From contig NZ_JAJJNF010000002.1 in NCBI RefSeq assembly GCF_021245805.1, positions 248,001 to 312,000 on the forward strand: a DNA stretch of 64,000 nt, written 5' to 3'. Positions 42,613-52,281 of this stretch are shown here, in pieces. This DNA comes from Mangrovimonas futianensis (GTDB lineage Bacteria; Bacteroidota; Bacteroidia; Flavobacteriales; Flavobacteriaceae). The notes under the pieces were generated by a model. That model did no database searches and was not told where the DNA came from. It saw only the letters and a program-made list of their open reading frames with translations. The translations under genes and the position numbers were made by a program. Each line of letters begins with the position of its first letter. The stretch's first letter is position 1.

Positions 42613-43604
42613 GAAGCAAAATCAAAATGCTTAAATTTTTCAAGCACCTCATCTAATGTCTCAAAGACATCTTTAGATTCATCACTAGTAACCATCCGAG
42701 TTCGATAGTCTTTAAAGTTGGGAATCCCCTTAAAATAATTGGTATAATGTCTTCGGGTCTCAAAAACACCCAGTTTTTCACCTTTCCAATCGATAGCCAT
42801 CTGTAAATGCCTTTTGGCGGCATGAACCCGATCTTCCAAAGAAATCGCAGGCAAATATTCACCTGTATTGAAATAGTGTTTGACTTGTTTAAAAAACCAA
42901 GGATTCCCTATGGTGGCGCGACCTATCATGGCACCATCCAAACCATAAGAATCTCGCATCTCCACGGCTCTTTCGGGAGTATCCACATCGCCATTACCAA
43001 AAACCGGAATATGCATTCTTGGATTATTCTTTACTGCCGCAATAGGTCTCCAATCTGCGTTTCCTTTATACATTTGAGCTCTCGTCCTACCATGAATAGC
43101 GATGGCTTGAATACCCACATCCTGAAGTCGTTCAGCAACCTCAACTATTTTAATGGAATCGTGATCCCAACCCAATCTCGTTTTTACAGTTATAGGAAGA
43201 TTGGTGCGTTTAACCATCTCAGCAGTTAAAGATTCCATAAGACAAACATCTTTTAATATGCCTGCCCCAGCTCCTTTACTAACCACCTTTTTAACGGGAC
43301 AACCAAAATTGATGTCAATAAAATCCGGTTTCGATTTTTCAACTATGTCTACGGTTTGCAACATGCTATCCAAGTTGGCTCCAAATATTTGAATCCCCAC
43401 AGGACGCTCTTTTTCATAAATATCTAATTTCATGACACTTTTCGCAGCATCTCGAATCAAGCCCTCACTTGAAATAAACTCAGTGTACACCACATCGGCA
43501 CCTTGCTCCTTACACAATGCGCGGAATGGTGGATCACTCACATCCTCCATTGGTGCCAACAATAAAGGGAAGGCTCCTAAATCTATGTCTCCAATCTTTG
43601 CCAT
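42609..43604 (-). CDS. dusB: tRNA-dihydrouridine synthase
   Basis: A 331-residue FMN-dependent TIM-barrel enzyme that reduces uridines in the tRNA D-loop. The N-terminal PLLLAPMEDVSDPPFR signature, the catalytic Cys in DINFGCPVKKVVSKGAGAG, and the FMN-phosphate segments IHGRTRAQMYKG and GDVDTPERA are all clear. It shares one base with the stop of the upstream peptidase gene. It converges with the permease through a 4-nt TTAA stop overlap. Confidence 0.92.
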   Translation of the reverse strand: MAKIGDIDLGAFPLLLAPMEDVSDPPFRALCKEQGADVVYTEFISSEGLIRDAAKSVMKLDIYEKERPVGIQIFGANLDSMLQTVDIVEKSKPDFIDINFGCPVKKVVSKGAGAGILKDVCLMESLTAEMVKRTNLPITVKTRLGWDHDSIKIVEVAERLQDVGIQAIAIHGRTRAQMYKGNADWRPIAAVKNNPRMHIPVFGNGDVDTPERAVEMRDSYGLDGAMIGRATIGNPWFFKQVKHYFNTGEYLPAISLEDRVHAAKRHLQMAIDWKGEKLGVFETRRHYTNYFKGIPNFKDYRTRMVTSDESKDVFETLDEVLEKFKHFDFAS

Positions 43605-44830
43605 TAAAATATCAATTCCTTTTCTACTTCCGTGCCATTTCTTGTCACAACTACCTTAGTGGTATCTCCTTGCTTGAAGGCGGCCAATGCCCTCATATAA
43701 CTCATCATATCAACAATAGTGCTATCACCCATTTTAATGACGATATCACCCTTTTCTAAACCGGCCCTTTTAGCAGGTTTTCCTTCACTTACACCATCTA
43801 TTCGCATCCCTTTCCCATCAAACAAGTAATCTGGAATGACACCCATTCCTACTTTAAATCTTGGTGTTTCCTCACTCTCATTTTTGGTTTTTCTAAATGC
43901 CATTTTTCCTTGACTGTCCAATTCAGAAATTACATCAAAAATATAGTTGGAAACCAAATTCATTCCGTCATAATTCAATTTATCAAAATCATCACTTGGT
44001 TTGTGATAATCTTCATGTTGCCCAGTAAAAAAATGTAAAACTGGAATATCTTGAAGATAAAAAGAAGTATGGTCTGAAGGTCCAATCCCGGATTCGTTTT
44101 CTATGATTTTAAAGCTTTTATTGGTAGCCGAAAGAACCTGCTTAAATCTTGGCGAGGTTCCTACTCCATAAACAGCCAAAGTACTATCTTGCTTTAATCT
44201 TCCTACCATATCCATATTGATCATGTAATTGACATGTTCTAAATCTATGGTAGAATTTTTAGCAAAATAATTAGACCCTAACAAACCCATTTCTTCTCCA
44301 GAAAAAGCCATGAATAAATAGTTGTTTGAGGTGTTGGCCTTTTGCAGTTTCCCTGCTAAATCCAACATCACTGCTACTCCGCTAGCATTATCATCAGCCC
44401 CATTGTGAATTTGCTTCTCTTCACCACGATATAAAGAGCCTTCGCTACCAAACCCTAAATGGTCATAGTGGGCACCAATAATAACTGTTTGTTCTGCTTG
44501 ATTATCTATATATCCAAGTACATTTGTACCTGTAATAGTCCCATCAGCCTCCATCGTTACAAATTTAACTTCCTCATGTGGATTGGTTTTTGGTTTGAAA
44601 CTAAAGGGTTGAAAATAGTTTTCAGTTCCTTTGGGAACCAATCCCATTTCTTTAAACCTCTTTACAATATAATTGGCCGCTTCCTGCTCACCCTGCGTTC
44701 CTGTTTCACGTCCTTCCAATTTGTCATCAGAAAGAAAAACCACATCTTCCTTAATCTCATTTGTATAGGAGTATTCCTTTTTGCAACCCCATAGCGTTAC
44801 AAAAAGAACCAGTAGCGTTATATGTTTCAT
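43604..44830 (-). CDS. M28 family zinc aminopeptidase with PDZ domain, lipoprotein
   Basis: A 408-residue predicted lipoprotein (MKHITLLVLFVTLWGC). The M28 domain (about 60-310) carries the metal ligands GAHYDHLG, GADDNASG, GEEMGLLGS and MDMVGR, plus a late His. The C-terminal PDZ domain (about 325-400, PAKRAGLEKGDIVIKMG) may bind substrate tails. It probably trims peptides at the cell envelope. It is likely co-transcribed with dusB, sharing one base. Confidence 0.9.
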   Translation of the reverse strand: MKHITLLVLFVTLWGCKKEYSYTNEIKEDVVFLSDDKLEGRETGTQGEQEAANYIVKRFKEMGLVPKGTENYFQPFSFKPKTNPHEEVKFVTMEADGTITGTNVLGYIDNQAEQTVIIGAHYDHLGFGSEGSLYRGEEKQIHNGADDNASGVAVMLDLAGKLQKANTSNNYLFMAFSGEEMGLLGSNYFAKNSTIDLEHVNYMINMDMVGRLKQDSTLAVYGVGTSPRFKQVLSATNKSFKIIENESGIGPSDHTSFYLQDIPVLHFFTGQHEDYHKPSDDFDKLNYDGMNLVSNYIFDVISELDSQGKMAFRKTKNESEETPRFKVGMGVIPDYLFDGKGMRIDGVSEGKPAKRAGLEKGDIVIKMGDSTIVDMMSYMRALAAFKQGDTTKVVVTRNGTEVEKELIF

Positions 44831-44840
44831 GCTAAATTTA

Positions 44841-44858
44841 TATTTTTGCGCAAAAATA
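44841..44858. promoter_or_regulatory. Palindromic divergent promoter (two overlapping -7 boxes)
   Basis: TATTTTTGCGCAAAAATA is a perfect 18-bp palindrome containing one TAnnTTTG box on each strand. It lies between the M28 peptidase (start 44830, minus) and the TolB-like gene (start 44892, plus). Confidence 0.5.
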
Positions 44859-44891
44859 GGTAATAATCACCACATTTGTAAGCCTAACTAT

Positions 44892-45995
44892 ATGAAATCA
44901 AAGCTAACCCTTCTATCGATACTTTTTACAGTTGTCCTTTCATGTAAATCAGACAAAAAACAATCTGAGGATGTTACAACTGGAGCAACCAAATGGGTTG
45001 ACACTCTTATTTACCCGGAAGAAACTCATTTTAAATCACTAAAACAAATCACTTTTGGAGGTGATAACGCAGAGGCCTATTGGAGTTTTGATGATAAACA
45101 ACTCATTTTTCAATCCAACAACAAAAACTGGGGCGTCAATTGTGATCAAATGTTTTTAATGAATGCAGGAGATACTTTTAAGGATAGTATTCCACCTATG
45201 ATTAGTACAGGAAAAGGGAGAACCACTTGTGCCTATTTTCTCCCAGACAATCAACATATTGTATATGCCTCCACCCATCTTGGCGGCGAAGAATGCCCCG
45301 AAACTCCATTACGCTTGAACGGTAGATATGTGTGGCCAATTTATGATACTTATGACATTTTTGTAGCAGACCTAGAAGGCAACATCGTAAACCAATTGAC
45401 TAATGAAAAAGGGTATGATGCAGAAGCTACGGTTTCGCCTAAGGGTGATAAAATTGTGTTCACCTCTACCAGAAGTGGAGATTTGGAACTTTATACCATG
45501 AATATCGATGGTTCTGAAGTTACCCAAATAACTGATCAGTTGGGTTATGATGGAGGCGCCTTTTTCTCTCCTGACGGAACAAAGATCATTTTCCGTTCAT
45601 CACGACCAAAAACAGAAGAAGAGATTCAAGAATATAAGAGCCTACTAGCTGAAGGTCTTGTGCAGCCAACAGAAATGGAACTGTATATTTGCAATGCTGA
45701 TGGAAGCGAACTAAGACAATTGACCAATTTAGGTAATGCCAACTGGAGTCCGTTTTTTCATCCATCGGGAAAGAAAATTTTGTTTTCTTCCAATTTTGAA
45801 GCAGAAAAAGGATTCCCTTTCAATTTATACATGATTGATCTAGATGGCAAAAATTTAGAGCGTGTGACACATAGCACTACATTTGATGCCTTCCCTGTTT
45901 TTTCAAATGATGGTAAAAAGTTGATCTTTTCATCCAACCGTAACAACGGTGGTGGTCATGACACCAATTTATTTATAGCTGACTGGGTGGATTAA
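44892..45995 (+). CDS. TolB-like beta-propeller lipoprotein (PD40 repeats)
   Basis: A 367-residue predicted lipoprotein (MKSKLTLLSILFTVVLSC). The mature part is a beta-propeller of PD40/WD40-like repeats: EATVSPKGDKIVFTSTRSGD, AFFSPDGTKIIFRSSRP, SPFFHPSGKKILFSSNF and FPVFSNDGKKLIFSSNR. A binding or scaffold role in the periplasm is likely; no enzymatic site is seen. Start 44892 is set by the signal peptide. The TAA stop overlaps the convergent receptor stop by 4 nt. Confidence 0.87.
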   Translation: MKSKLTLLSILFTVVLSCKSDKKQSEDVTTGATKWVDTLIYPEETHFKSLKQITFGGDNAEAYWSFDDKQLIFQSNNKNWGVNCDQMFLMNAGDTFKDSIPPMISTGKGRTTCAYFLPDNQHIVYASTHLGGEECPETPLRLNGRYVWPIYDTYDIFVADLEGNIVNQLTNEKGYDAEATVSPKGDKIVFTSTRSGDLELYTMNIDGSEVTQITDQLGYDGGAFFSPDGTKIIFRSSRPKTEEEIQEYKSLLAEGLVQPTEMELYICNADGSELRQLTNLGNANWSPFFHPSGKKILFSSNFEAEKGFPFNLYMIDLDGKNLERVTHSTTFDAFPVFSNDGKKLIFSSNRNNGGGHDTNLFIADWVD

Positions 45996-48415
45996 TCACG
46001 TTCGTTAATACGTTCGGTTTCCTTGACCTCAGATTGTCTTTGATTGGTTTCCAATTTGGTATTTCCAAATTTATAACGCAACCCTAATTTTACCCAACGG
46101 TTATCCAAATTGGTATTGTAATAACTATATTGGTTAGCATATCTCGTAGAAGTTTCAAAATCTGACATATTAAAGAGATCACTGGCTGTTAATGTAACCA
46201 CTAACTTTTTATTCAAGAAAGTTTTTGAGATGGTTAAGTCAGACATCAACCTGCTTTCAGAAAGCATTAAACCTTGTAGGTTTTTAGAACCATAGGTAAG
46301 AGCTAAGTCGGCTTTTAAACTTCTATCACTCAAAAATGACCAACTATTGCTTAAAATACTATAGTTAGACCACTGGTTTAATGTTTGAAAGCCCATGGAA
46401 AAGCTTACATTATCCTCAATTCTGTAAAAGGAAGTGACCGCATAGATAAACCAGTTATCAGTTAGATTAAAATAAGAGATAAGATCCAAGCCATACTCTG
46501 TGGTATTATCAAAATTTACAGGCGTATATGTGATTGTATTGTTGATATTGTCTTGAATGGGTATTTCATAAAAGTTCCCTTCCATATTCTTGTAGTAAGC
46601 CTCAACCATAAAAAAGGAGGTTAAGGTAGTTCCCAAAACCATATGATCTGTAAAAATAGGCTGCAGTGACGGATTCCCAACTACCAATATATAATCATTT
46701 AAAAACAAGGTAAAAGGATTCAAATCCTTAAAGTCAGGACGTTGTATGCTTCTTTTATAATTAGCATATAAATTAAAATTGCCTTCCGATTGATATTTTA
46801 AACTTAAGGATGGAAACCACTCCAGGTAATCTTGGGAATTGGTTTGATTGGTCGTTACAGACAACCCTTCGATATTGGTTTGCTCCATGCGCAAACCTGC
46901 ATTAATGCTGAACTTTTCCCATTCCTTGTTAAAATTGGAATAAGCCGCATAAACAAGTTCTTCATAATCAAAAGCATTGGAGTAATTTTCATTAAAAATG
47001 GGCTCTTCATTTGTGAAATCAAAATCAAATCTGGTTATGTCACTCTCTGTTTTCACCTTAGAGAATTTAACCCCAATTTCAAATTCTGCAGTGGCGCCCA
47101 AAGGTTTTTTATAATCCAGTTGCGAAGTGATAATATTGGTCTGTTGATTGGATTCCGTTTCAAAGGCCGTTGGAGCAACAAAGTTATTATCTGAATCAAA
47201 ATAGAAGTTATCTGTATCCTGATTCCTTTGGAAGTCATAGAAGGTAACATGGCTATTGAAAGCTAATTTACCGCCATTCTCTTTAAACGAATGCACAAAA
47301 CCCAAATCTACACCTACATTATATTTGTCATCATTGGTTTGGTTTTCTGTTAAAAAACTAGATTGAAAAATTTCATTGGCATCAAACACCTGAGTATTAT
47401 TTGTGATTTTGGTGTTTATTGAAGGTGTCATCAATAAATTGGATGATAAACTCAATGTGTTGTAATCATCGATATAATAATCAAAATTAAAACTGGCATT
47501 GTGCGCTTTGGTTAAACCATTACGATCAACATCAGATTTCCAAGTTTCATAAACCTCGTTGTTGTCATTTAAATAATTAACACCATCGTCATTTCGTCTA
47601 TTTATTTTGTCATGGTTATAACTGTAATTGGCAAAAAAATTGACCTTAGCCGTTTTAAAATAGGCATTAGCTCCACCTTGGTATCTGGGATAAACCCCTT
47701 GTGTATAATTTCCGTAAACAGAACCATTAAAACCTGTAGCCAAGTTTTTGGTCATAATGATATTTAAAACCACACCACTTGAAGCATCATAGCTGGCCGG
47801 CGGGTTGGTAATAACCTCAATAGATTTTATAGCGTCTGCAGGAGTTCCTTCAAGAAGCTGCATCAACTCATCCGAAGTTAATTCTACTTTTCTGTTGTTG
47901 ATATAAACCGTGGGCTGAGAACTTTTAACTTGAATGGTTCCATCCATAACTAAAACGCCAGGAGTACTTTTCACAGCCTGCATCATATTTCCTTCTGAAA
48001 TAGCTGTATTTTCAATATTGAAAACCAACCTGTCCGCTTCTTTTTTTATAGTGGGTTTATTGACAATGATACTGACTTCATTTAAAGCTTCGGCACTTTC
48101 TTCCAAAGTAATAATGCCTAAATCCATATCTTGTACCACTTGGATTTCTTTGGTGTAATCTTTATAACCCACAAAGGTTATCTCCAGCAAATAATTGCCT
48201 GCTGGGAGATTACCTAAGGTAAAGCCTCCAAAGTCATCTGTTGAAGTGCCCGCAATAATCTTTGGCTGATCAACCGTATACAAGATAACATTGGCGTATG
48301 AAAACGGCTCAAAGTTTGCATCGTTAACGACTCCTGAAATTGTTAATTCTTGAGAAAAATGTTGCAGGGGCGACAGAATTGCTATTAAAAAAAAGGCGAA
48401 AACGTTAATTTTCAT
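45992..48415 (-). CDS. TonB-dependent-receptor-like outer membrane beta-barrel protein
   Basis: An 807-residue outer membrane protein. It has a signal peptide (MKINVFAFFLIAILSPLQHFSQ), a carboxypeptidase-D-like regulatory domain (23-105), a plug domain (about 125-215, with GVLVMDGTIQVKSSQPTVYINNRKVE) and a large beta-barrel matching the OMP_b-brl_3 type with many aromatic girdle strands to the C-terminus. A long polar tail (QRQSEVKETERINERD) follows the last strand. The substrate is unknown; no SusD partner is adjacent, so it is not a standard polysaccharide-utilisation pair. Confidence 0.88.
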   Translation of the reverse strand: MKINVFAFFLIAILSPLQHFSQELTISGVVNDANFEPFSYANVILYTVDQPKIIAGTSTDDFGGFTLGNLPAGNYLLEITFVGYKDYTKEIQVVQDMDLGIITLEESAEALNEVSIIVNKPTIKKEADRLVFNIENTAISEGNMMQAVKSTPGVLVMDGTIQVKSSQPTVYINNRKVELTSDELMQLLEGTPADAIKSIEVITNPPASYDASSGVVLNIIMTKNLATGFNGSVYGNYTQGVYPRYQGGANAYFKTAKVNFFANYSYNHDKINRRNDDGVNYLNDNNEVYETWKSDVDRNGLTKAHNASFNFDYYIDDYNTLSLSSNLLMTPSINTKITNNTQVFDANEIFQSSFLTENQTNDDKYNVGVDLGFVHSFKENGGKLAFNSHVTFYDFQRNQDTDNFYFDSDNNFVAPTAFETESNQQTNIITSQLDYKKPLGATAEFEIGVKFSKVKTESDITRFDFDFTNEEPIFNENYSNAFDYEELVYAAYSNFNKEWEKFSINAGLRMEQTNIEGLSVTTNQTNSQDYLEWFPSLSLKYQSEGNFNLYANYKRSIQRPDFKDLNPFTLFLNDYILVVGNPSLQPIFTDHMVLGTTLTSFFMVEAYYKNMEGNFYEIPIQDNINNTITYTPVNFDNTTEYGLDLISYFNLTDNWFIYAVTSFYRIEDNVSFSMGFQTLNQWSNYSILSNSWSFLSDRSLKADLALTYGSKNLQGLMLSESRLMSDLTISKTFLNKKLVVTLTASDLFNMSDFETSTRYANQYSYYNTNLDNRWVKLGLRYKFGNTKLETNQRQSEVKETERINERD

Positions 48416-48504
48416 ATAATCGATTAGACCTGCAATATATAAATTCTTTTAAAAAATTGTTTACGGATTTTCCGTAATTGAAACTCAAAACATAAGAAAA
48501 CAAC

Positions 48505-48512
48505 TATATTTG
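48505..48512 (+). promoter_or_regulatory. -7 promoter box of lepA (TATATTTG)
   Basis: An exact TAnnTTTG match 26 nt before the lepA ATG; a TTG lies about 24 nt upstream of it, a little farther than usual. Confidence 0.5.
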
Positions 48513-48538
48513 CAAAATATTTAAGCCTAAGGTTATAC

Positions 48539-50335
48539 ATGAAGAACATAAGAAACTTTTGTATTATCGCACACATTGATCATGGGAAAAGTACCCTGGC
48601 CGACCGATTATTGGATTTTACCGGGTCTGTGACAGAAAGAGAAAAGCAAGATCAATTGTTGGATAGTATGGATTTGGAACGCGAAAGAGGAATAACCATT
48701 AAGTCCCATGCCATCCAAATGGACTACGTCCACGAAGGGGAGCATTATGTTCTCAATTTAATTGACACTCCGGGTCATGTTGATTTCAGTTATGAAGTCT
48801 CCCGTTCCATTGCCGCCTGTGAAGGCGCTCTATTGGTGGTAGATGCCGCACAGAGTATACAAGCACAGACTATTTCTAATTTGTATTTGGCTTTAGAAAA
48901 CGACTTGGAAATCATTCCTGTCCTAAATAAAGTGGACTTACCAAGCGCCAATCCTGAAGAAGTTACTGATGATATCGTTGATTTATTGGGCTGTGATCCT
49001 AGCGAAGTAATTCCTGCCAGTGCCAAAACAGGTATTGGGATTCAAGAAATTTTAACGGCAATCATTGATAGGATTCCAGCACCTAAGGGAAATCCAGATG
49101 AACCTTTACAAGCTTTGATTTTTGATTCGGTTTATAATCCTTTTAGAGGAGTTGAAACCTATTTTAGAGTCATTAATGGTTCTATTAAAAAGAATCAACA
49201 GATTAAATTTATTGCAACCGGCAAATCGTATTATGCGGATGAAGTAGGGACTTTAAAGCTTACCCAACATCCAAAAAATGAGATTAAAGCTGGTGATGTG
49301 GGATATTTAATCACTGGAATAAAAGAGGCAAAGGAAGTCAAGGTAGGTGATACCATTACAGATTCAAAAGAGCCAACTAAAAATGCTATTAGTGGTTTTG
49401 AGGATGTCAAGCCGATGGTTTTCGCTGGAATCTATCCTGTAGATACCGAAGATTATGAAGACTTAAGAGCATCCATGGAAAAACTCCAGCTGAATGATGC
49501 TTCTTTGGTATTTCAACCAGAAAGTTCAGCTGCCTTAGGATTTGGTTTCCGTTGTGGATTCTTAGGAATGCTTCACTTGGAAATCATCCAAGAACGTTTA
49601 GAACGTGAATTTGACATGACTGTGATCACTACGGTACCAAACGTTAGTTATCATGCATTTACAAATAAAAACCCAGACGATGTCATCATCGTTAATAACC
49701 CAACCGATTTACCTGAGCCATCTACTTTAAATCGTGTTGAAGAACCTTTTATCAAAGCAACCATCATCACTAAAGCTGATTTTGTTGGCCCTGTAATGAG
49801 TTTGTGTATTGAAAAACGTGGACAGATTAAAAATCAAACTTATTTAACACCAGAGCGTGTCGAGCTTTCTTTCGATATGCCTTTGGCAGAGATTGTATTT
49901 GATTTTTATGATCGCTTAAAAACGGTTTCCAAAGGTTACGCCTCTTTTGATTATGCTCCTATAGGTATGAGAGCTTCAAAATTGGTGCGTGTAGATATTT
50001 TATTGAATGCGCAACAGGTAGATGCCCTTTCAGCTTTAATTCACGCAGACAATGCTTATAACATTGGTAAAAGAATGTGTGAAAAGCTCAAGGAATTGAT
50101 CCCACGCCAACAGTTTGACATTCCTATTCAAGCAGCTATTGGCGCTAAGATTATTTCTAGGGAAACCATAAAGGCCTTAAGAAAAGATGTTACCGCCAAG
50201 TGCTACGGAGGGGATATTTCTAGAAAGCGTAAACTATTGGAAAAACAGAAAAAAGGTAAAAAACGTATGCGTCAAGTTGGGAATGTAGAAATTCCTCAAC
50301 AAGCCTTCATGGCCGTTTTAAAGCTTAACGACTAG
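48539..50335 (+). CDS. lepA: Elongation factor 4 (LepA)
   Basis: A 598-residue translational GTPase that helps stalled or back-translocated ribosomes and is associated with the membrane. G1 AHIDHGKST, G2/G3 region ERERGITIKSHAIQM and DTPGHVDF, G4 NKVDLP, and the LepA-specific C-terminal domain (RKRKLLEKQKKGKKRMRQVG) are all clear. Full length. Convergent with the antiporter through a CTAG stop overlap. Confidence 0.97.
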   Translation: MKNIRNFCIIAHIDHGKSTLADRLLDFTGSVTEREKQDQLLDSMDLERERGITIKSHAIQMDYVHEGEHYVLNLIDTPGHVDFSYEVSRSIAACEGALLVVDAAQSIQAQTISNLYLALENDLEIIPVLNKVDLPSANPEEVTDDIVDLLGCDPSEVIPASAKTGIGIQEILTAIIDRIPAPKGNPDEPLQALIFDSVYNPFRGVETYFRVINGSIKKNQQIKFIATGKSYYADEVGTLKLTQHPKNEIKAGDVGYLITGIKEAKEVKVGDTITDSKEPTKNAISGFEDVKPMVFAGIYPVDTEDYEDLRASMEKLQLNDASLVFQPESSAALGFGFRCGFLGMLHLEIIQERLEREFDMTVITTVPNVSYHAFTNKNPDDVIIVNNPTDLPEPSTLNRVEEPFIKATIITKADFVGPVMSLCIEKRGQIKNQTYLTPERVELSFDMPLAEIVFDFYDRLKTVSKGYASFDYAPIGMRASKLVRVDILLNAQQVDALSALIHADNAYNIGKRMCEKLKELIPRQQFDIPIQAAIGAKIISRETIKALRKDVTAKCYGGDISRKRKLLEKQKKGKKRMRQVGNVEIPQQAFMAVLKLND

Positions 50336-52167
50336 ACTTTTTCAACATCAAATGGTTTTCCCAAATATACAAGTTGGGAGCCACTTTCTATCGCTTCTAT
50401 CTCATTACTATGGGATGGTATGATTTCATATTCTCCATTAGGATCTTTGATGAAAAGCGGGATAATATTTTTGTTGGAAATTGAAATATCTATTAACCGT
50501 TTAAAATGCTCAAAATTTTCTAAATCAATTTCATTGACAGAAGGATAATTACTGGTCACATTACTTAAGCTTACATAATCATCGGTATGTGAAAATAAGC
50601 CCTCTCTTGGGTTGTTTTTATCATCAGCCATTTCCTTTTGTGAAATCAATCTAAAGGAACCGTTTTCACCAAACTGGGCGCCGTACTTATTAATTGCATA
50701 TTTGTTGATTTCTGAGTTAGCTGTCAATGCCATTAAATATCCTACATCATTCAACTCGATGTTATCAGAAAGTGTATCCGAATAAATATTGGTATGAATG
50801 GCTTCCAACCCAAGTTCCTTTGCCTTCGCAATGTTGTTCATATTGCTATCAATCAACACCACATGACGACCATTGTTAACCAAATAATGACCTATTAATC
50901 TAGCCACCCTAGAGGCTCCCACAATCAATATTCCTTCAGACTTTTTCAAAAATACACCCACCCATTTTGCAAAATAACGAGCGGTTGTTGCGTTGAGTAA
51001 AACCGTGCCCAATACAATGGTAAACACAAGCGGGGTGATGTATTCGGCTCCTGCTACCCCTTGTTTTAATAATTTACTTCCAAATAAAGAGGCAATACCA
51101 GCAGCAACAATACCTCTTGGTCCAACCCAACTTATAAAAACCTTTTCTTTGGTCTTGAGTGGGGAACCAAATGTACTTGCAAAAACAGATAAAGGCCTAA
51201 TAATCAAAACGACAATCAAGAATAAAAAGACCGTATTCCAATTATAAATCAGGTACAAATCTTCCATGTTAATATTCGCCGCCAGTAGAATAAAAAGAAT
51301 GGAAATCAGCAAGACACTTAAGGACTCCTTAAAGTACAATAACTCCTTTATATTTTCCAATTTGCTGTTCCCTAAAACTAGTCCCATAACCACTACCGCC
51401 AATAAACCTGATTCGTGAGCGAAAATTTCAGATTCCACATAAACCAAAAGCACTACGGAAAGGGAAACTACATTTAATAAGTAATGAGGAATCAACTTCT
51501 TATTAATGGCAAATGCCAATGCATGAGCAAAGGTGAAACCGAACGTGACTCCAAATAAAATGATTTTGAAAAACTCAATTAAGGCCGTTTTGGTAAATCC
51601 AGAATCTCCTTCAACACTTATAAATTCAAAAACCAAAACCGCAGCCAATGCCCCCAGAGGATCAATAAGAATTCCTTCCCATTTTAGGACCGTAGAGACA
51701 TCCTTTTTTAGAGGAATATTTCTTAAAATTGGCGTAATCACAGTAGGACCTGTTACTATAATCAAAGCAGCAAACAAAAAAGCCAAACGCCAGTCTAGTC
51801 CAAAAAGATAATGAGCCGTTATACCTGAACCGATAAACGTTATAAATGCTCCTACAGTAATCAATTTTGTGATGACTGGCCCAACATTTCTAATCTCACT
51901 TCGCTTTAAGGTGAGACCACCTTCAAAAAGAATAATACTAATAGCAAGTGAAAGAAAGTAATAAAGTCCTTCCCCTGGGAAAAGTCCATTTTTCCCATTC
52001 CAAACAGGTTCTATCCACTTACGGCCATCAGAAGTTATGAACTCAGATGCGATAGGACCCACAAACAATCCTATTAAAATCAAAGGAAGGATTGCTGGAA
52101 TTTTAAATCTCCAAGCAACCCATTGTGCCAGTATACCCAAAATAATGATTCCTGCTAATTCTAACAT
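50332..52167 (-). CDS. Cation:proton antiporter with RCK (TrkA-N) domain
   Basis: A 611-residue CPA-type antiporter. Roughly 12-13 transmembrane helices occupy residues 1-390. The segment AFLFAALIIVTGPTVITPILR matches the ion-binding helix of NhaP/CPA1 exchangers. A cytosolic Rossmann domain (about 395-510, GILIVGASRVARLIGHYL) should bind nucleotide and gate transport. A further ~90-residue soluble tail follows. It exchanges Na+ or K+ for H+; the ion is not decidable here. It begins the window's ion-homeostasis block. Confidence 0.88.
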   Translation of the reverse strand: MLELAGIIILGILAQWVAWRFKIPAILPLILIGLFVGPIASEFITSDGRKWIEPVWNGKNGLFPGEGLYYFLSLAISIILFEGGLTLKRSEIRNVGPVITKLITVGAFITFIGSGITAHYLFGLDWRLAFLFAALIIVTGPTVITPILRNIPLKKDVSTVLKWEGILIDPLGALAAVLVFEFISVEGDSGFTKTALIEFFKIILFGVTFGFTFAHALAFAINKKLIPHYLLNVVSLSVVLLVYVESEIFAHESGLLAVVVMGLVLGNSKLENIKELLYFKESLSVLLISILFILLAANINMEDLYLIYNWNTVFLFLIVVLIIRPLSVFASTFGSPLKTKEKVFISWVGPRGIVAAGIASLFGSKLLKQGVAGAEYITPLVFTIVLGTVLLNATTARYFAKWVGVFLKKSEGILIVGASRVARLIGHYLVNNGRHVVLIDSNMNNIAKAKELGLEAIHTNIYSDTLSDNIELNDVGYLMALTANSEINKYAINKYGAQFGENGSFRLISQKEMADDKNNPREGLFSHTDDYVSLSNVTSNYPSVNEIDLENFEHFKRLIDISISNKNIIPLFIKDPNGEYEIIPSHSNEIEAIESGSQLVYLGKPFDVEKV

Positions 52168-52281
52168 ACTTTAATTTTGATATTGTAATTATACCACAAA
52201 AATGGATATCTCGGAAGGAAAACTAGGGTAAATCCTCTAAAAATAGTATCTTTCTAACGCAACATTAACAACCTTACAACC

